Of a DNA stretch of 64,000 nucleotides, positions 51,763 to 60,433 are shown piece by piece; the stretch's first letter is position 1, and the number at the start of each line of letters is the position of its first letter. The notes below the pieces were generated by a model. The model saw only the letters and a list, made by a program, of their open reading frames with translations. It did not search any database and was not told where the DNA came from. Made by a program: the position numbers and the translations under genes. This stretch comes from Halostagnicola sp. A-GB9-2. GTDB lineage: Archaea > Halobacteriota > Halobacteria > Halobacteriales > Natrialbaceae. The stretch spans positions 1-64,000 of the forward strand of contig NZ_JASJOC010000013.1 of the NCBI RefSeq assembly GCF_030068615.1. The letters run 5' to 3'.

Positions 51763-52835
51763 GAGGAAACCACCTCGAACCCGGTCGTCGACCACGGCTC
51801 CTCGACGAGCTCGGCGTCGCTGTACTCGTCGTCAACTGTTTGGGCCTCGAGTTCGTCGAGATCGAATCCGTGTGCGTCCGCGAAGTTCTCGCCGAGGATC
51901 TTTCGTTTGTCTGCCTGGGTGATGGTGAAGCTTCCGCTCAGGCTTTCCATTTCAGGGAAGTCAAATTCCCAGAACCGTTTGAGCAACAACTGTGGGTGGA
52001 AGTGCGGCGCACCGGTTCCCCAAATGATCTTGTCGATCGCACGTTTGCCGCCGGCATACAGGAGATCCTGCATCGTCTCTGCGAACGTCTTCGGTGTCGT
52101 CACCGCCTCCGCGAGCGTCAACTCCAGATTGACGTAGACGTTCGGGAACCGTGCAATCTGCCAGCCGGTTTCTCGAGCGAACGTCAGGCCGCCGTGGACG
52201 ATCTCGAAGGTCAGATCGGGGAAGCTCGCCGCGGCCTCCTCGACGTCGCCGACTTCATAGGAGTCCATCGGAACCGCGCCGAACGGCATCGCCTTGTGGA
52301 CGGCGACGACATCAAGCCCGAGGTCGGCGACGTGTTCCCACAGCGGAAACGCCACTTCAGGGTCGTCCATCTTGAACCCGTGATGTGTCCCGCTTTCCTC
52401 CCAGTAGGAGGGGTAGACTTTCACGCCGTGGGGATCGAACGCCTCGACCTGTCGGGTCAGTTCACCTTGCGGGTCCTCGAGTCCGACCGCGTCGATGCTT
52501 CCCAGCGCAGCACTCCGTGTCGGGTTGCGCTCGAGGAACGCCTGTGCTTTCTCGAGGGACGTCAACCCGTCGTGAAAGACCGTAATCGACTGCGGATGAA
52601 ACACCGAAAAGTCGGTCTGGCTCTCCCGGAAGAGCACGTCTTCGGTGTATTCGACGGGCCAGTCGCTCAAAAACGTCTCCGGCGTCCGTTTGTATCTGTC
52701 GGGCATCGCATCCTCAAGTCCGACCCCGATGTCTGCGACCTGTTCGGCGTACCTTGGAACACGGAAGTTCGATTCAGCCTGGTTGTACGCGTGGGAAACG
52801 GCGTCGACGACAAACACATCGTCAAGAGTTACCAT
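51759..52835 (-). CDS. Amidohydrolase_2-family metal-dependent hydrolase
   Basis: A 358-residue protein from the ATG at 52835 (MVTLDDVFVVDAVSHAYN); upstream in-frame codons belong to the IS1595 remnant, although an ATG at 52841 is equally possible. The amidohydrolase barrel is shown by DAVSH for the first metal-binding strand, GVKVYP, VAVHKAM, EIVHGG and IIWGTGAPHFHPQ, with VNLELT near the active site. Compared with the usual DxHxH, the first motif reads DAVSH. The family decarboxylates or hydrolyses aromatic or carboxylic compounds. Coupling to the DUF59 gene resembles accessory genes of diiron propane/phenol monooxygenase clusters, but no monooxygenase gene is present here. Confidence 0.85.
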   Translation of the reverse strand: MVTLDDVFVVDAVSHAYNQAESNFRVPRYAEQVADIGVGLEDAMPDRYKRTPETFLSDWPVEYTEDVLFRESQTDFSVFHPQSITVFHDGLTSLEKAQAFLERNPTRSAALGSIDAVGLEDPQGELTRQVEAFDPHGVKVYPSYWEESGTHHGFKMDDPEVAFPLWEHVADLGLDVVAVHKAMPFGAVPMDSYEVGDVEEAAASFPDLTFEIVHGGLTFARETGWQIARFPNVYVNLELTLAEAVTTPKTFAETMQDLLYAGGKRAIDKIIWGTGAPHFHPQLLLKRFWEFDFPEMESLSGSFTITQADKRKILGENFADAHGFDLDELEAQTVDDEYSDAELVEEPWSTTGFEVVSS

Positions 52836-52874
52836 GCACATAGGGGACCGATCGACCAATGTAAACCTTATGGC

Positions 52875-53531
52875 CTTGTGTAGCACTTTGTTGATCTCAC
52901 AGCGTAGTTTTGATGGCGTGTTTGAGCGTTTCTTTCCCCGGTTTCCGCAGTAATTCTCGTCGAAGCTCGAGGGGTTGGAGTTACTGTGTGAATGAATCCT
53001 TCGAGATGTCTCGATGTGGTGAGAGCCACGGTCGTAGCAGCGGTCCGTGGCTCTCGTAGGTGTTGATGTGGACATCCTCGTCCGCGTATTCGCTGTCACC
53101 GTGGACGACGTATTCATGGTCGAATGCGTTGTCCTCGTTGAGTGGATCGCAAACACGAAATTCGTCAGTTTAGCCGGTCAGTGACACCATCTCGCGGTTT
53201 GCGAGAAGGATCCGAATCGTCGATTCATCCGCAGATTGCGCAGGGATCACACACCGATTGCCGGCGCCACGATTGACGATCGTGAACACCGGCGGTTTGT
53301 CCTGGTTGTACGATCCTCGTCTGCGCGTAGAGAAGCCACGCGAGCGCGACAGCCGGTCGCGCTCGCGGCCTTTCATCTCCGCAGAGACGTAGATTCCGTC
53401 GATCTCGACCGGGCCAACGAGGGTGAGCGAAGGCGCGTCGAGCGCTTCACGAAGACGCTCGACGCGCTGGTAGTGTACTGCAATCGATTTCAAGTTGAAG
53501 TTGACGGAGACTCGTGTTAAACAAGCGAAAT
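52875..53531 (-). pseudogene. IS1595-family transposase remnant with terminal repeat
   Basis: The coding part (52897-53531) begins in VERLREALDAPSLTLVGPVE, continues IDGIYVSAEMKGRERDRLSR, RGSYNQDKPPVFTIVNRGAG and IPAQSADESTIRILLANREM, then a stop and frame change near 53176. In the new frame follow DPLNEDNAFDHEYVVHGDSE, ADEDVHINTYESHGPLLRPW and LRRELLRKPGKETLKHAIKT, with a further in-frame stop. These are the IS1595 catalytic core (DDE/N type). Bases 52875-52896 are the terminal repeat. The N-terminal zinc-ribbon part is missing, cut off by a TnpB element right end at 53532. Confidence 0.85.
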
Positions 53532-53705
53532 GCTTGACATCCTCCCCGCGCTGAAGCGCGAGGATTCCCACGACACCGCGCCGCTGGGTTGGGATGGTTA
53601 CGGTTTGTAGTCGCCCTCGGTGAACAACTACTGGCTGTGCCAATCAGCTGTTACTCCTATCCTCGGTGTGAGGATTCGGAGATACCTGTGTTGTCGCACC
53701 CTACT
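53532..53705 (-). pseudogene. TnpB 3' end remnant with element right end
   Basis: On the minus strand the peptide ATTQVSPNPHTEDRSNS, a stop, then LAQPVVVHRGRLQT corresponds to the C-termini of the two intact TnpBs (VSPSPAT...RSNGWLAQP). It is followed by a CGCGCTTCAGCGCG hairpin and the GGAGGATGTCAAG terminus at about 53532-53543. The fragment lies directly against the IS1595 remnant, so a TnpB element probably inserted into IS1595 and then lost most of its sequence. Confidence 0.8.
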
Positions 53706-53971
53706 TTTGACACGGGAGAGAGTGTCTTCCGTGTAGACATAGGGAATCCGATACTATCCGATTGCGTAGGCGGGTAGACCGCCTCGGTTACTATTATTAC
53801 AGCAATAGACTACTTAAAACATCCGTTTAGGAAAATCAATGTGGTTTGGGGCATCATCCGGCGGCTCGTATCCCCGTCCTCAGAAATCAACGATTTCTGA
53901 TGGGCTGCACGAGAGCTTGCTCTCAGTGAACGCTGTGAACGGCGAGGCTTTACGCCTGCTCTACACGTAAC
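53706..53971. other. Intergenic region with small hairpins
   Basis: No gene is seen. CAGAAATC-AAC-GATTTCTG at 53881-53899 is a perfect hairpin, and GAGAGC-TT-GCTCTC lies at about 53912-53925. Both look like the short-loop hairpins near the other element ends and may belong to the decayed TnpB element. Neither is followed by a T-run. Confidence 0.4.
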
Positions 53972-55093
53972 TCAAGATTCCGCTTCTTCCTCAACCGTGA
54001 CCCACAGATGGGCATGATACTCTGTATCATCAGTTGACGGATCCGATGGAACATCGTCCTCGGGAAACATCAGCCAGAGAATCCGAACATCGTCACCCGT
54101 TATCGTCGGCTCGAGATCATACTCATGGTGATAGGATTCATTATGATCGATCGTGGTTTCAATTCGATCCAGTTCACGTTCTTCTGTAATAACGGTCTCA
54201 TTGCCTTCGATTTCAGCCGTTTGCTCGAGGGCAACGATTGTGTAGTCCATCGTTTCGTGTTCATCATTATCAATACCTACAACGAGTTCCTGACTTTCTC
54301 CGTGAACGAACTCCGTTGGATAGTCTGAAGCCACGAGGTCACCGTCATCATCTTCGGTCAGGATATAGACTGCAGAAAACTGCTCACCCTGTGGCGGGAC
54401 CACGATAGCGAATGTAACCGTACCAAGTGCCAGGACGACCGAGAGAGCCAGCAGAACGTTCAGAACGCCATCGAATCGTGTTTCTGGTTCGAATACTTCT
54501 GATTTCGCCGTTCGATACCACTCACGGTATGGGACATTGAATCGCTCTTTTTCAGGGAGTCTCCAGCGGCGAACTGCCGCAATTGCAGTCACGAGGACTG
54601 TGAACCCAGTCACTGTGATCATAATTGGGACCAATCGAATCCCCCATGGGGTGAAATTCAACACAAGTCCAAGCAACGGAACGATCGCGATGCTCAATCC
54701 AAATGAGAGAGCAACGCGCTCAATACCATCGATTCCAGAGCGATCCGATGGTGTGAGTGCCGAGTTCCCCGCAGAAGAATCCGACGACGTTGTATCGGAT
54801 TCTCCCTCCGATTCCATCCAGCCAGTTTCTAGCTCGGCATCATCATCCTGGGTGATAGTCTCAGCGTGAGGGGATTCACCAGCTTCGGGAAACAGCGCTG
54901 CAATGAATGCATATCCTGGAATAAACAACACAAAAGCAAGCCCAAGTGGAATCCGAAGCGGCGTATCACGCAATACTGGAGCAAAGACGGCTATATTTAC
55001 GAATACAGATCCAAGAACGAGTGCTGCTAGATCCGCTGGGAGTTCTCGAAGCGGTTGTGGAAAGTACAACCACAACGATTGTCGGTCGGCCAT
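53972..55093 (-). CDS. DUF1616-family membrane protein
   Basis: A 373-residue membrane protein with four helices: ALVLGSVFVNIAVFAPVL, PLGLAFVLFIPGYAFIAALF, a pair around VALSFGLSIAIVPLLGLVLN and MITVTGFTVLVTAIAAV, and a further one near VLLALSVVLALGTVTFAIVV. The LRIPLGLAFVLFIPGYAFIA segment is characteristic of DUF1616. A cytosolic acidic loop lies between the helix pairs and an acidic beta domain follows the last helix. It is the last gene of a minus-strand pair with the DUF4129 protein gene, within the MoxR/DUF58 neighbourhood. Molecular role unknown; the locus is common in haloarchaea. Confidence 0.85.
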   Translation of the reverse strand: MADRQSLWLYFPQPLRELPADLAALVLGSVFVNIAVFAPVLRDTPLRIPLGLAFVLFIPGYAFIAALFPEAGESPHAETITQDDDAELETGWMESEGESDTTSSDSSAGNSALTPSDRSGIDGIERVALSFGLSIAIVPLLGLVLNFTPWGIRLVPIMITVTGFTVLVTAIAAVRRWRLPEKERFNVPYREWYRTAKSEVFEPETRFDGVLNVLLALSVVLALGTVTFAIVVPPQGEQFSAVYILTEDDDGDLVASDYPTEFVHGESQELVVGIDNDEHETMDYTIVALEQTAEIEGNETVITEERELDRIETTIDHNESYHHEYDLEPTITGDDVRILWLMFPEDDVPSDPSTDDTEYHAHLWVTVEEEAES

Positions 55094-55158
55094 TCACTTC
55101 TAATTCTACATGAGGGCAACAAAAGTCGGTCGATTAAGCATTGGCAAGCTGTTCTCCG

Positions 55159-57279
55159 TTAGCCGGCACTCGCAGACGGCAGGCGAGCCACCTGACCTGG
55201 TTCCTCGACGCCACAGAGCGCACTAGCCGCCTCGAAGGCGTCTTCCGCTTCAGACGGTGAAACATGCTGTGGCGTAAACGCTGCCTGTTCATATGTTTCG
55301 GTTAGTGTTCGGAGTTGGGTGCCAGTTCGTGATTCACCCGTAAAATGAGTCTCATACCAGTTGTAGAATTCCCAATGTGTGAATGAACGACCTTGTTCTG
55401 GCTGGTCCATTGAATACGTGTTTCGAACAGCCGTGTATGCATTTCTGACTGCGGTATCTTGGCGGCCATTCGAGAGTTGGCTTCCAGCCGTTTCGAGAAG
55501 AGGCGCTACAGGTAATTCGGCTTCCGTCGGTGGCTCCTTGTCAACACTTCCGTCCGACATATCAGAGCCCGGTTGCTCAGTCCCTGCCTGACGCTTCCGA
55601 TACCACAATCCAAGGCCAATTACAGCAAGAAGAGCGATACCACCGCCAATTCCGATCCATAGAACGGTATTCGATCCAAAAAAGGCGGATCCATCTGAAA
55701 TCACAAGTGTCTGTTCTGCTGTTGCAGGAGCGAAGTTTGAGCCAGCCCCATCATAGCGTGCACTGATCTCGAGTTCGTCAGCTGAATCTGATGGGAGATC
55801 TATCAACGTGGAAAAGGACCCATCTTCGTCGGTTGGGACCGTTTTAGCAGTCATTCCTTTGACTTCGATCATAATCGATTCGGTAGCGATCCCATCACCA
55901 TCGGTCGTCTCAAATGTCCCGCTAACTGCTAGTTGTTCTGTTCCGTCGTTGGCTTCCTCGAGCGTTGGCTCAACGGAAAGTTCAGTATCTGTCTCCACAA
56001 TCGTCACAGAGGTATTTGCTTCAGTCGCCCCAATTGCGCGGTCCTCATACGGAAACACAGCACTAATCGATTGCTCACCGGCTTCAATATCTGCTGGAAT
56101 ACGTACTGAAGACGAGAACGACCCGTTGTCTACGATCGCTTCCGCACGCTGCTCCTCACCAAGAGTGATTCCAATCGGAACATCGTTGATGGGATGCCCG
56201 CCAGCACTGAACTCGCCCTCGACAGTTCTCTCATCCCCGTATTCTAATGCTTCAGGCGGTCCCTCTAAAGTTATCCAAGGGTCAGTCTGTTCAAATGTTA
56301 CGTTGAGATCAGTTTCACTACCGAGGTACGTTGATTGGTTATCAGGAACGTACTCAATTAGTATTGAATCCGATGAAAGAGGTATCATCGTTGGACGATA
56401 GCTAAACTCAACAAAACCGTTATCGTCCGTTTCCGTTGAGATCGTTTTACCTTCTACTTCGAACTGGACGTCTTCGTTCTCGAGTGCGGTCCCATCAGCC
56501 GTTTCGATCTCGCCAGAGACTGGTAACGGATCAGTGAAAGATGCTGACTGTGAATCAGGCTCGAGATGGAGGGTGGTCTGGATAAACTCTGTTTGCCGGA
56601 TGCGTGATTGAGTTTCCTGTGTGGCAGTATTCTCTTCAGTAATAGAATTCCGCGTTTCGGTGAAATCTCGCTCAGTGGACACAGAGATGTGTTCATAAAA
56701 CCGATCGAGTTCATCACTCGAGGAATTGATTTCATCAGCAAGTTCGTTCAACTCTCGAGCAAGATCGCGCGCTCGATCCTCTTCACCCGCTTGAACGGCC
56801 TGTTCGTACTCCTCGAGCGTTTCGTTGTATTCCTCAAGGAGGTCAGCGTAACGCTGTTGCTCTTGGCCCGTTTCCTCGAGGAGTTCCGCAGTCGTGTTCG
56901 TTTCGTCCTCATCCGAATCAGGTTGTCCGGTATCGCCAGAGACTTCGACATACTGATCGAATCGTTCAGAATACTCTTCCCCAAGAAGATCTCGGGCCAG
57001 ATCATACTGTCCCTCGGAAAGTGCGACGCTACTGTCCTCAAGGCGGTCACCAAGTTGATCCTCGAGCCAGGATTCGGTGGTATCTGAATCAGCATCAGCA
57101 TCGTACTCATCAGGGTTTTGGTGAGGAACGGTTTCATTGGTTTCTGCCCCACTATTAGCAATCGAAAAGCTTCCGTCTGGCTCGGTTGCAGAAACTCCAG
57201 TCACGCTAACAGCGACGCAAAGAGAGAGACTGAGCAATAACAGTGCGCAGATAACGGCTCTGCGGGAAACAGTACTCAC
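55159..57279 (-). CDS. Membrane-anchored DUF4129 protein with coiled-coil and Ig-like repeats
   Basis: A 706-residue protein. Residues 1-31 are a Sec signal (CALLLLSLSLCVAVSVTGVS). A long Glu-rich coiled-coil region (about 60-215; LLEETGQEQQRYADLLEEYN) is followed by about three Ig-like or carboxypeptidase-regulatory-like beta domains (240-540). A helix at about 548-575 (VLWIGIGGGIALLAVIGLGL) crosses the membrane, and the cytoplasmic tail carries DUF4129: NAYTAVRNTYSMDQPEQGRS, FTHWEFYNWYE, LTETYEQAAF. DUF4129 is usually encoded with MoxR and DUF58 genes, as here. It may serve as a membrane sensor or scaffold for the MoxR system. Confidence 0.85.
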   Translation of the reverse strand: MSTVSRRAVICALLLLSLSLCVAVSVTGVSATEPDGSFSIANSGAETNETVPHQNPDEYDADADSDTTESWLEDQLGDRLEDSSVALSEGQYDLARDLLGEEYSERFDQYVEVSGDTGQPDSDEDETNTTAELLEETGQEQQRYADLLEEYNETLEEYEQAVQAGEEDRARDLARELNELADEINSSSDELDRFYEHISVSTERDFTETRNSITEENTATQETQSRIRQTEFIQTTLHLEPDSQSASFTDPLPVSGEIETADGTALENEDVQFEVEGKTISTETDDNGFVEFSYRPTMIPLSSDSILIEYVPDNQSTYLGSETDLNVTFEQTDPWITLEGPPEALEYGDERTVEGEFSAGGHPINDVPIGITLGEEQRAEAIVDNGSFSSSVRIPADIEAGEQSISAVFPYEDRAIGATEANTSVTIVETDTELSVEPTLEEANDGTEQLAVSGTFETTDGDGIATESIMIEVKGMTAKTVPTDEDGSFSTLIDLPSDSADELEISARYDGAGSNFAPATAEQTLVISDGSAFFGSNTVLWIGIGGGIALLAVIGLGLWYRKRQAGTEQPGSDMSDGSVDKEPPTEAELPVAPLLETAGSQLSNGRQDTAVRNAYTAVRNTYSMDQPEQGRSFTHWEFYNWYETHFTGESRTGTQLRTLTETYEQAAFTPQHVSPSEAEDAFEAASALCGVEEPGQVARLPSASAG

Positions 57280-57491
57280 AAGTTCAGGTTTGTGGCACTA
57301 ACCAAAAAAGTATCTTCTCAAGAGTTTCGTTTCACAGGCGATCGAGGCGGATGTGCCGACTCTTGAGGCCAGAGGAAGCCGACACTCGAGATTTAGACTA
57401 TACACATGACACCCTCCCAACTGTAACAAAGAGAGAAGGCACACAAACCGGTACCAATAGCTTCAACATGTGACCGAAGAGTCTGTTGTAT

Positions 57492-58979
57492 ATGCGTTTG
57501 ACGCATCGGCTATGGATGATTTGTGTTCTTGCAGTCGGTCTTGCCGTCCTCGCTCTCATTTTTGCCAGACCCGTGTTACTCGCCGGGGCGGTAATGATCA
57601 GCGTCTGGATACTCACCAGGCAGTACCTATTCGTACGGGAACTCTCCAAAGTGGTTGACTCACTATCAGTCAGCCAAACACCATCACTAACAAATCTTCG
57701 AACGGAGGACTCGTCGATTGTTACGTTCAGGGCAACACTCGAAGAACCAAGCCCGTTACAGCTCCATTTGGAAGCAGGTATTCCACCTGCTGCGTCGATA
57801 ACCCAGTTACTCGAGTTGGCAATCGGACCAGGCACAACAGAGCAGACACAGACCGCATCAGCTGAATGGGCGGTTGCTGGAACCCACCAATTCCGAGAGC
57901 CACAGTTGACCGCCTCGGATGGCCTCTTTGAAGAAACCGTATCGATGGGAACAACACCTGCTGTGACGGTCGAACCACGAAGTCCACGGAACATGCATGT
58001 CGGTGTCGGTGGAACGCGTGTTCCACTGGTCCAGGGTGAACACGAAACAGGACGAACAGGGTCTGGTCTGGAACCCGCAGAACTTCGTGAATACGTTCCA
58101 GGTGACACCGCAGAGAAGATTGACTGGAAGGCGACTGCTCGATTGGCAACACCACATGTGAGAACGTACGAGACAGAGACGGATCGGCCGACAGTCCTTG
58201 TTTTGGATCAACGAAGCCACCTGGCAATGGGACCAGCAGGCGAAACAAAACTCGATTATCTCAGAGAAGCAGCGATGTCGATTGCAGCAAGTACTCGCCA
58301 ACTCGGAGATCCGCTGGGACAACTCACAATCGGTGATGAAGGTATTACGAGCCGAATTCGACCGACCAGTGGGTCCGGGACGTATACTACAATCCGTCGT
58401 CAACTCCTTGAGCTTGAACCCACGCTCTCTCCTACCAACGCTCAAACGGGCCAAACCCAATACGGGCCACAAGCGGCTACACCAAAGGAATCAAGCGATA
58501 CACAAAGAGACGTACATCGACAACACAGTCATAGTAGAACGAACCCAACGAATGCACTCGAGAAGCTCGGTACTGATAACAGCCGATTCACGGACCAGCT
58601 CAAGCCGTTTTACGAAAATCAAACAGTCTATAGTACCCGAATACGGAATGATCCTTTCTCGAGCGCTGTCGAATCGATCTTGAACGACCGATGGGGGAAC
58701 GCCCTCACAGTACTCTGTACAGATGATTCGAATCCAACAGAATTGAAGACAATTGTTCGACTACTTCGGGCGAATGGGAACACTGTACTAGTCCTGTTGG
58801 CACCAACGATACTCTTCGAATCTGGAGCGCTCGTCGATGCAGAGAGCGCATACGACACCTACCTATCGTTTGAGACGCTTCGGCGCAATATCGATCAACT
58901 TGACGGCGTTTCTGCCTTCGAAATTGGCCCCGGAGACCGATTGACATCTGTGCTTACTGCTGGAGGTGCCGATAAATGA
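57492..58979 (+). CDS. DUF58 domain protein
   Basis: A 495-residue protein from ATG 57492 (MRLTHRLWMICVLAVGLAVL); ATG 57486 adds two residues. Two N-terminal helices (about 6-22 and 26-45) are followed by an ectodomain or cytosolic domain and the DUF58 core: GLEPAELREYVPGDTAEKID then WKATARL, with the vWA-like VLVLDQRSHLAMGP. DUF58 proteins work with MoxR AAA ATPases, probably as chaperone-activated metal-binding complexes. The gene starts a plus-strand operon, divergent from the DUF4129 gene, and overlaps the next gene by 4 nt. Confidence 0.88.
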   Translation: MRLTHRLWMICVLAVGLAVLALIFARPVLLAGAVMISVWILTRQYLFVRELSKVVDSLSVSQTPSLTNLRTEDSSIVTFRATLEEPSPLQLHLEAGIPPAASITQLLELAIGPGTTEQTQTASAEWAVAGTHQFREPQLTASDGLFEETVSMGTTPAVTVEPRSPRNMHVGVGGTRVPLVQGEHETGRTGSGLEPAELREYVPGDTAEKIDWKATARLATPHVRTYETETDRPTVLVLDQRSHLAMGPAGETKLDYLREAAMSIAASTRQLGDPLGQLTIGDEGITSRIRPTSGSGTYTTIRRQLLELEPTLSPTNAQTGQTQYGPQAATPKESSDTQRDVHRQHSHSRTNPTNALEKLGTDNSRFTDQLKPFYENQTVYSTRIRNDPFSSAVESILNDRWGNALTVLCTDDSNPTELKTIVRLLRANGNTVLVLLAPTILFESGALVDAESAYDTYLSFETLRRNIDQLDGVSAFEIGPGDRLTSVLTAGGADK

Positions 58980-59533
58980 CAACAGTAGGGATCCCGGAGA
59001 CACCACGTCTCGAGTCTACGCTCCTAACCGCAGAAACAAAACGAGAATACTTGCCAGAGTTGCTTGCGTATTTATTACTTATTCTCGCTTTCGGAATGAC
59101 TGGCGGGGTTGTCGGAGGTCTCGCTGGACTCGTAACAGCTCTTGTCTGGTACAAGGTTGGCAACCCGTTTGCATTTGCTGTCGGCCATCTCCTCCTTATC
59201 GTTATATTCCCTCACGGAATCGCACTCAGTACCTTTGTCTTAGTCGAGCTTGCCTTTCTTGCAGTACTTATTGGACCATTGGTACGGGCTCGATTCCGTG
59301 TCCTACCCATACTAAATAGTATTCTTTGTACACTCCTTTTACTAGGACTGAGTTGGTTCATTATTCATCGCTATTCGCTCTGGCTCGCAACGGTGCTATG
59401 TACGGGTATAATTTCTCTCTGTCTCTACACTATCCACCGACACGGGCTCATCACTCTTGGACTCGTCTCAGTAGAGAGCGATGATAAACGAGTAGAAACA
59501 ACCGAAACAGCAACCCAATCGACTCATGAGTAA
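58976..59533 (+). CDS. Polytopic membrane protein of the DUF58 operon
   Basis: A 185-residue protein with about five helices (LLAYLLLILAFGMTGGVVGG, PFAFAVGHLLLIVIFPHGIA, FVLVELAFLAVLIGPLV, ILNSILCTLLLLGLSWFII, WLATVLCTGIISLCLYTI) and polar ends. It resembles the DUF7519 type found beside haloarchaeal DUF58 genes. It overlaps the upstream DUF58 gene by 4 nt and the next gene by 8 nt, so coupling is clear. It may anchor or regulate the DUF58/MoxR complex. Confidence 0.8.
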   Translation: MTTVGIPETPRLESTLLTAETKREYLPELLAYLLLILAFGMTGGVVGGLAGLVTALVWYKVGNPFAFAVGHLLLIVIFPHGIALSTFVLVELAFLAVLIGPLVRARFRVLPILNSILCTLLLLGLSWFIIHRYSLWLATVLCTGIISLCLYTIHRHGLITLGLVSVESDDKRVETTETATQSTHE

Positions 59534-60404
59534 TCAGAATACCACACTGTCCGAACAGACGCCTGACCATCAGACAGCGGAAACAACCCAAGAAACCACC
59601 GATCAACTCGAGCTCGAAGCCCAGCTTGAAGTTCTCCAAGCAGAAAACAAGCGACTTCGAAACGAATATGCGCGTTCTCACCAATCGCAGTATCGAAAGA
59701 CTTCAATTGGACTGATCGGAGTAGGGGTGCTCGCGTTCATCGGTGGGGGACTATTTCCCGACGTCAGGGAGGTTTTCATTGCTATTGGGGCAACTGGCAT
59801 CTTCGCAGGAATCCTAACCCACTTTCTCACTCCAGGTCAATTTGTTGCCGCGAGTGTTGGCGAACATGTATATACTGCTTGTGCCCGTCGCGAGTCGGCT
59901 ATTGCTGAAGAACTCGGACTGCAAGGAGAGTCAGTCTATGTGCCGAATGAACGTGGCAAATCAGCACAGTTGTTTGTCCCCCTCGATGCAGCCTATACAA
60001 CTCCCAGTGAGGGTTCTGGTCCATTTATCCTCGAATCGGGTAAACGAGGTCTCCTCGTCGAAACAACTGGAGCAGGACTGTTTGAGGAGTTTGAACGATC
60101 CCTATCAGGGAATTTTGACGAGACCCCCGCTGTTCTCTGTTCCCAATTGTGTGACGGACTTGTGGAAGTATTCGAACTAGCTGGACATGCAGAGCAGGAC
60201 ATCGATACTGCGGACGGCCGGATCACAGTCGCGATCTCGGACAGCGCATACGGTGCCGTTGATCGCTTCGACCATCCGATTAGCTCATTTCTTGCAGTCG
60301 GGCTTGCTATTGGACTCGAACAACCGGTAACAGTTACTGTGGATACCGGTGACCAACGATCGGATTGGTTGGTGACGTGTCGATTCGATAACAATCAAGA
60401 GTGA
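59526..60404 (+). CDS. Coiled-coil membrane protein of the DUF58 operon (DUF7982-like)
   Basis: A 292-residue protein. An N-terminal coiled coil (LELEAQLEVLQAENKRLRNE, about 27-50) is followed by two helices (about 60-100; GLIGVGVLAFIGGGLF and FIAIGATGIFAGILTHFL) and a cytosolic alpha/beta domain (about 110-290) with FVPLDAAYTTPSEGSGPFIL and GLAIGLEQPVTVTVDTGD. No signal peptide. It matches the layout of DUF7982-type proteins, which accompany DUF58 operons. It is the last gene of the plus-strand operon, convergent with moxR; only 29 bp separate the two stops. Confidence 0.78.
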   Translation: MSNQNTTLSEQTPDHQTAETTQETTDQLELEAQLEVLQAENKRLRNEYARSHQSQYRKTSIGLIGVGVLAFIGGGLFPDVREVFIAIGATGIFAGILTHFLTPGQFVAASVGEHVYTACARRESAIAEELGLQGESVYVPNERGKSAQLFVPLDAAYTTPSEGSGPFILESGKRGLLVETTGAGLFEEFERSLSGNFDETPAVLCSQLCDGLVEVFELAGHAEQDIDTADGRITVAISDSAYGAVDRFDHPISSFLAVGLAIGLEQPVTVTVDTGDQRSDWLVTCRFDNNQE

Positions 60405-60433
60405 TCAGGGTTCGTTCTAGTATATAGACAAGG

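Noticed and set aside
51840-52883. 347-codon plus-strand frame opposite the amidohydrolase gene
   Set aside because: Arg/Val-rich antisense shadow; the minus strand encodes a clear amidohydrolase with conserved motifs.
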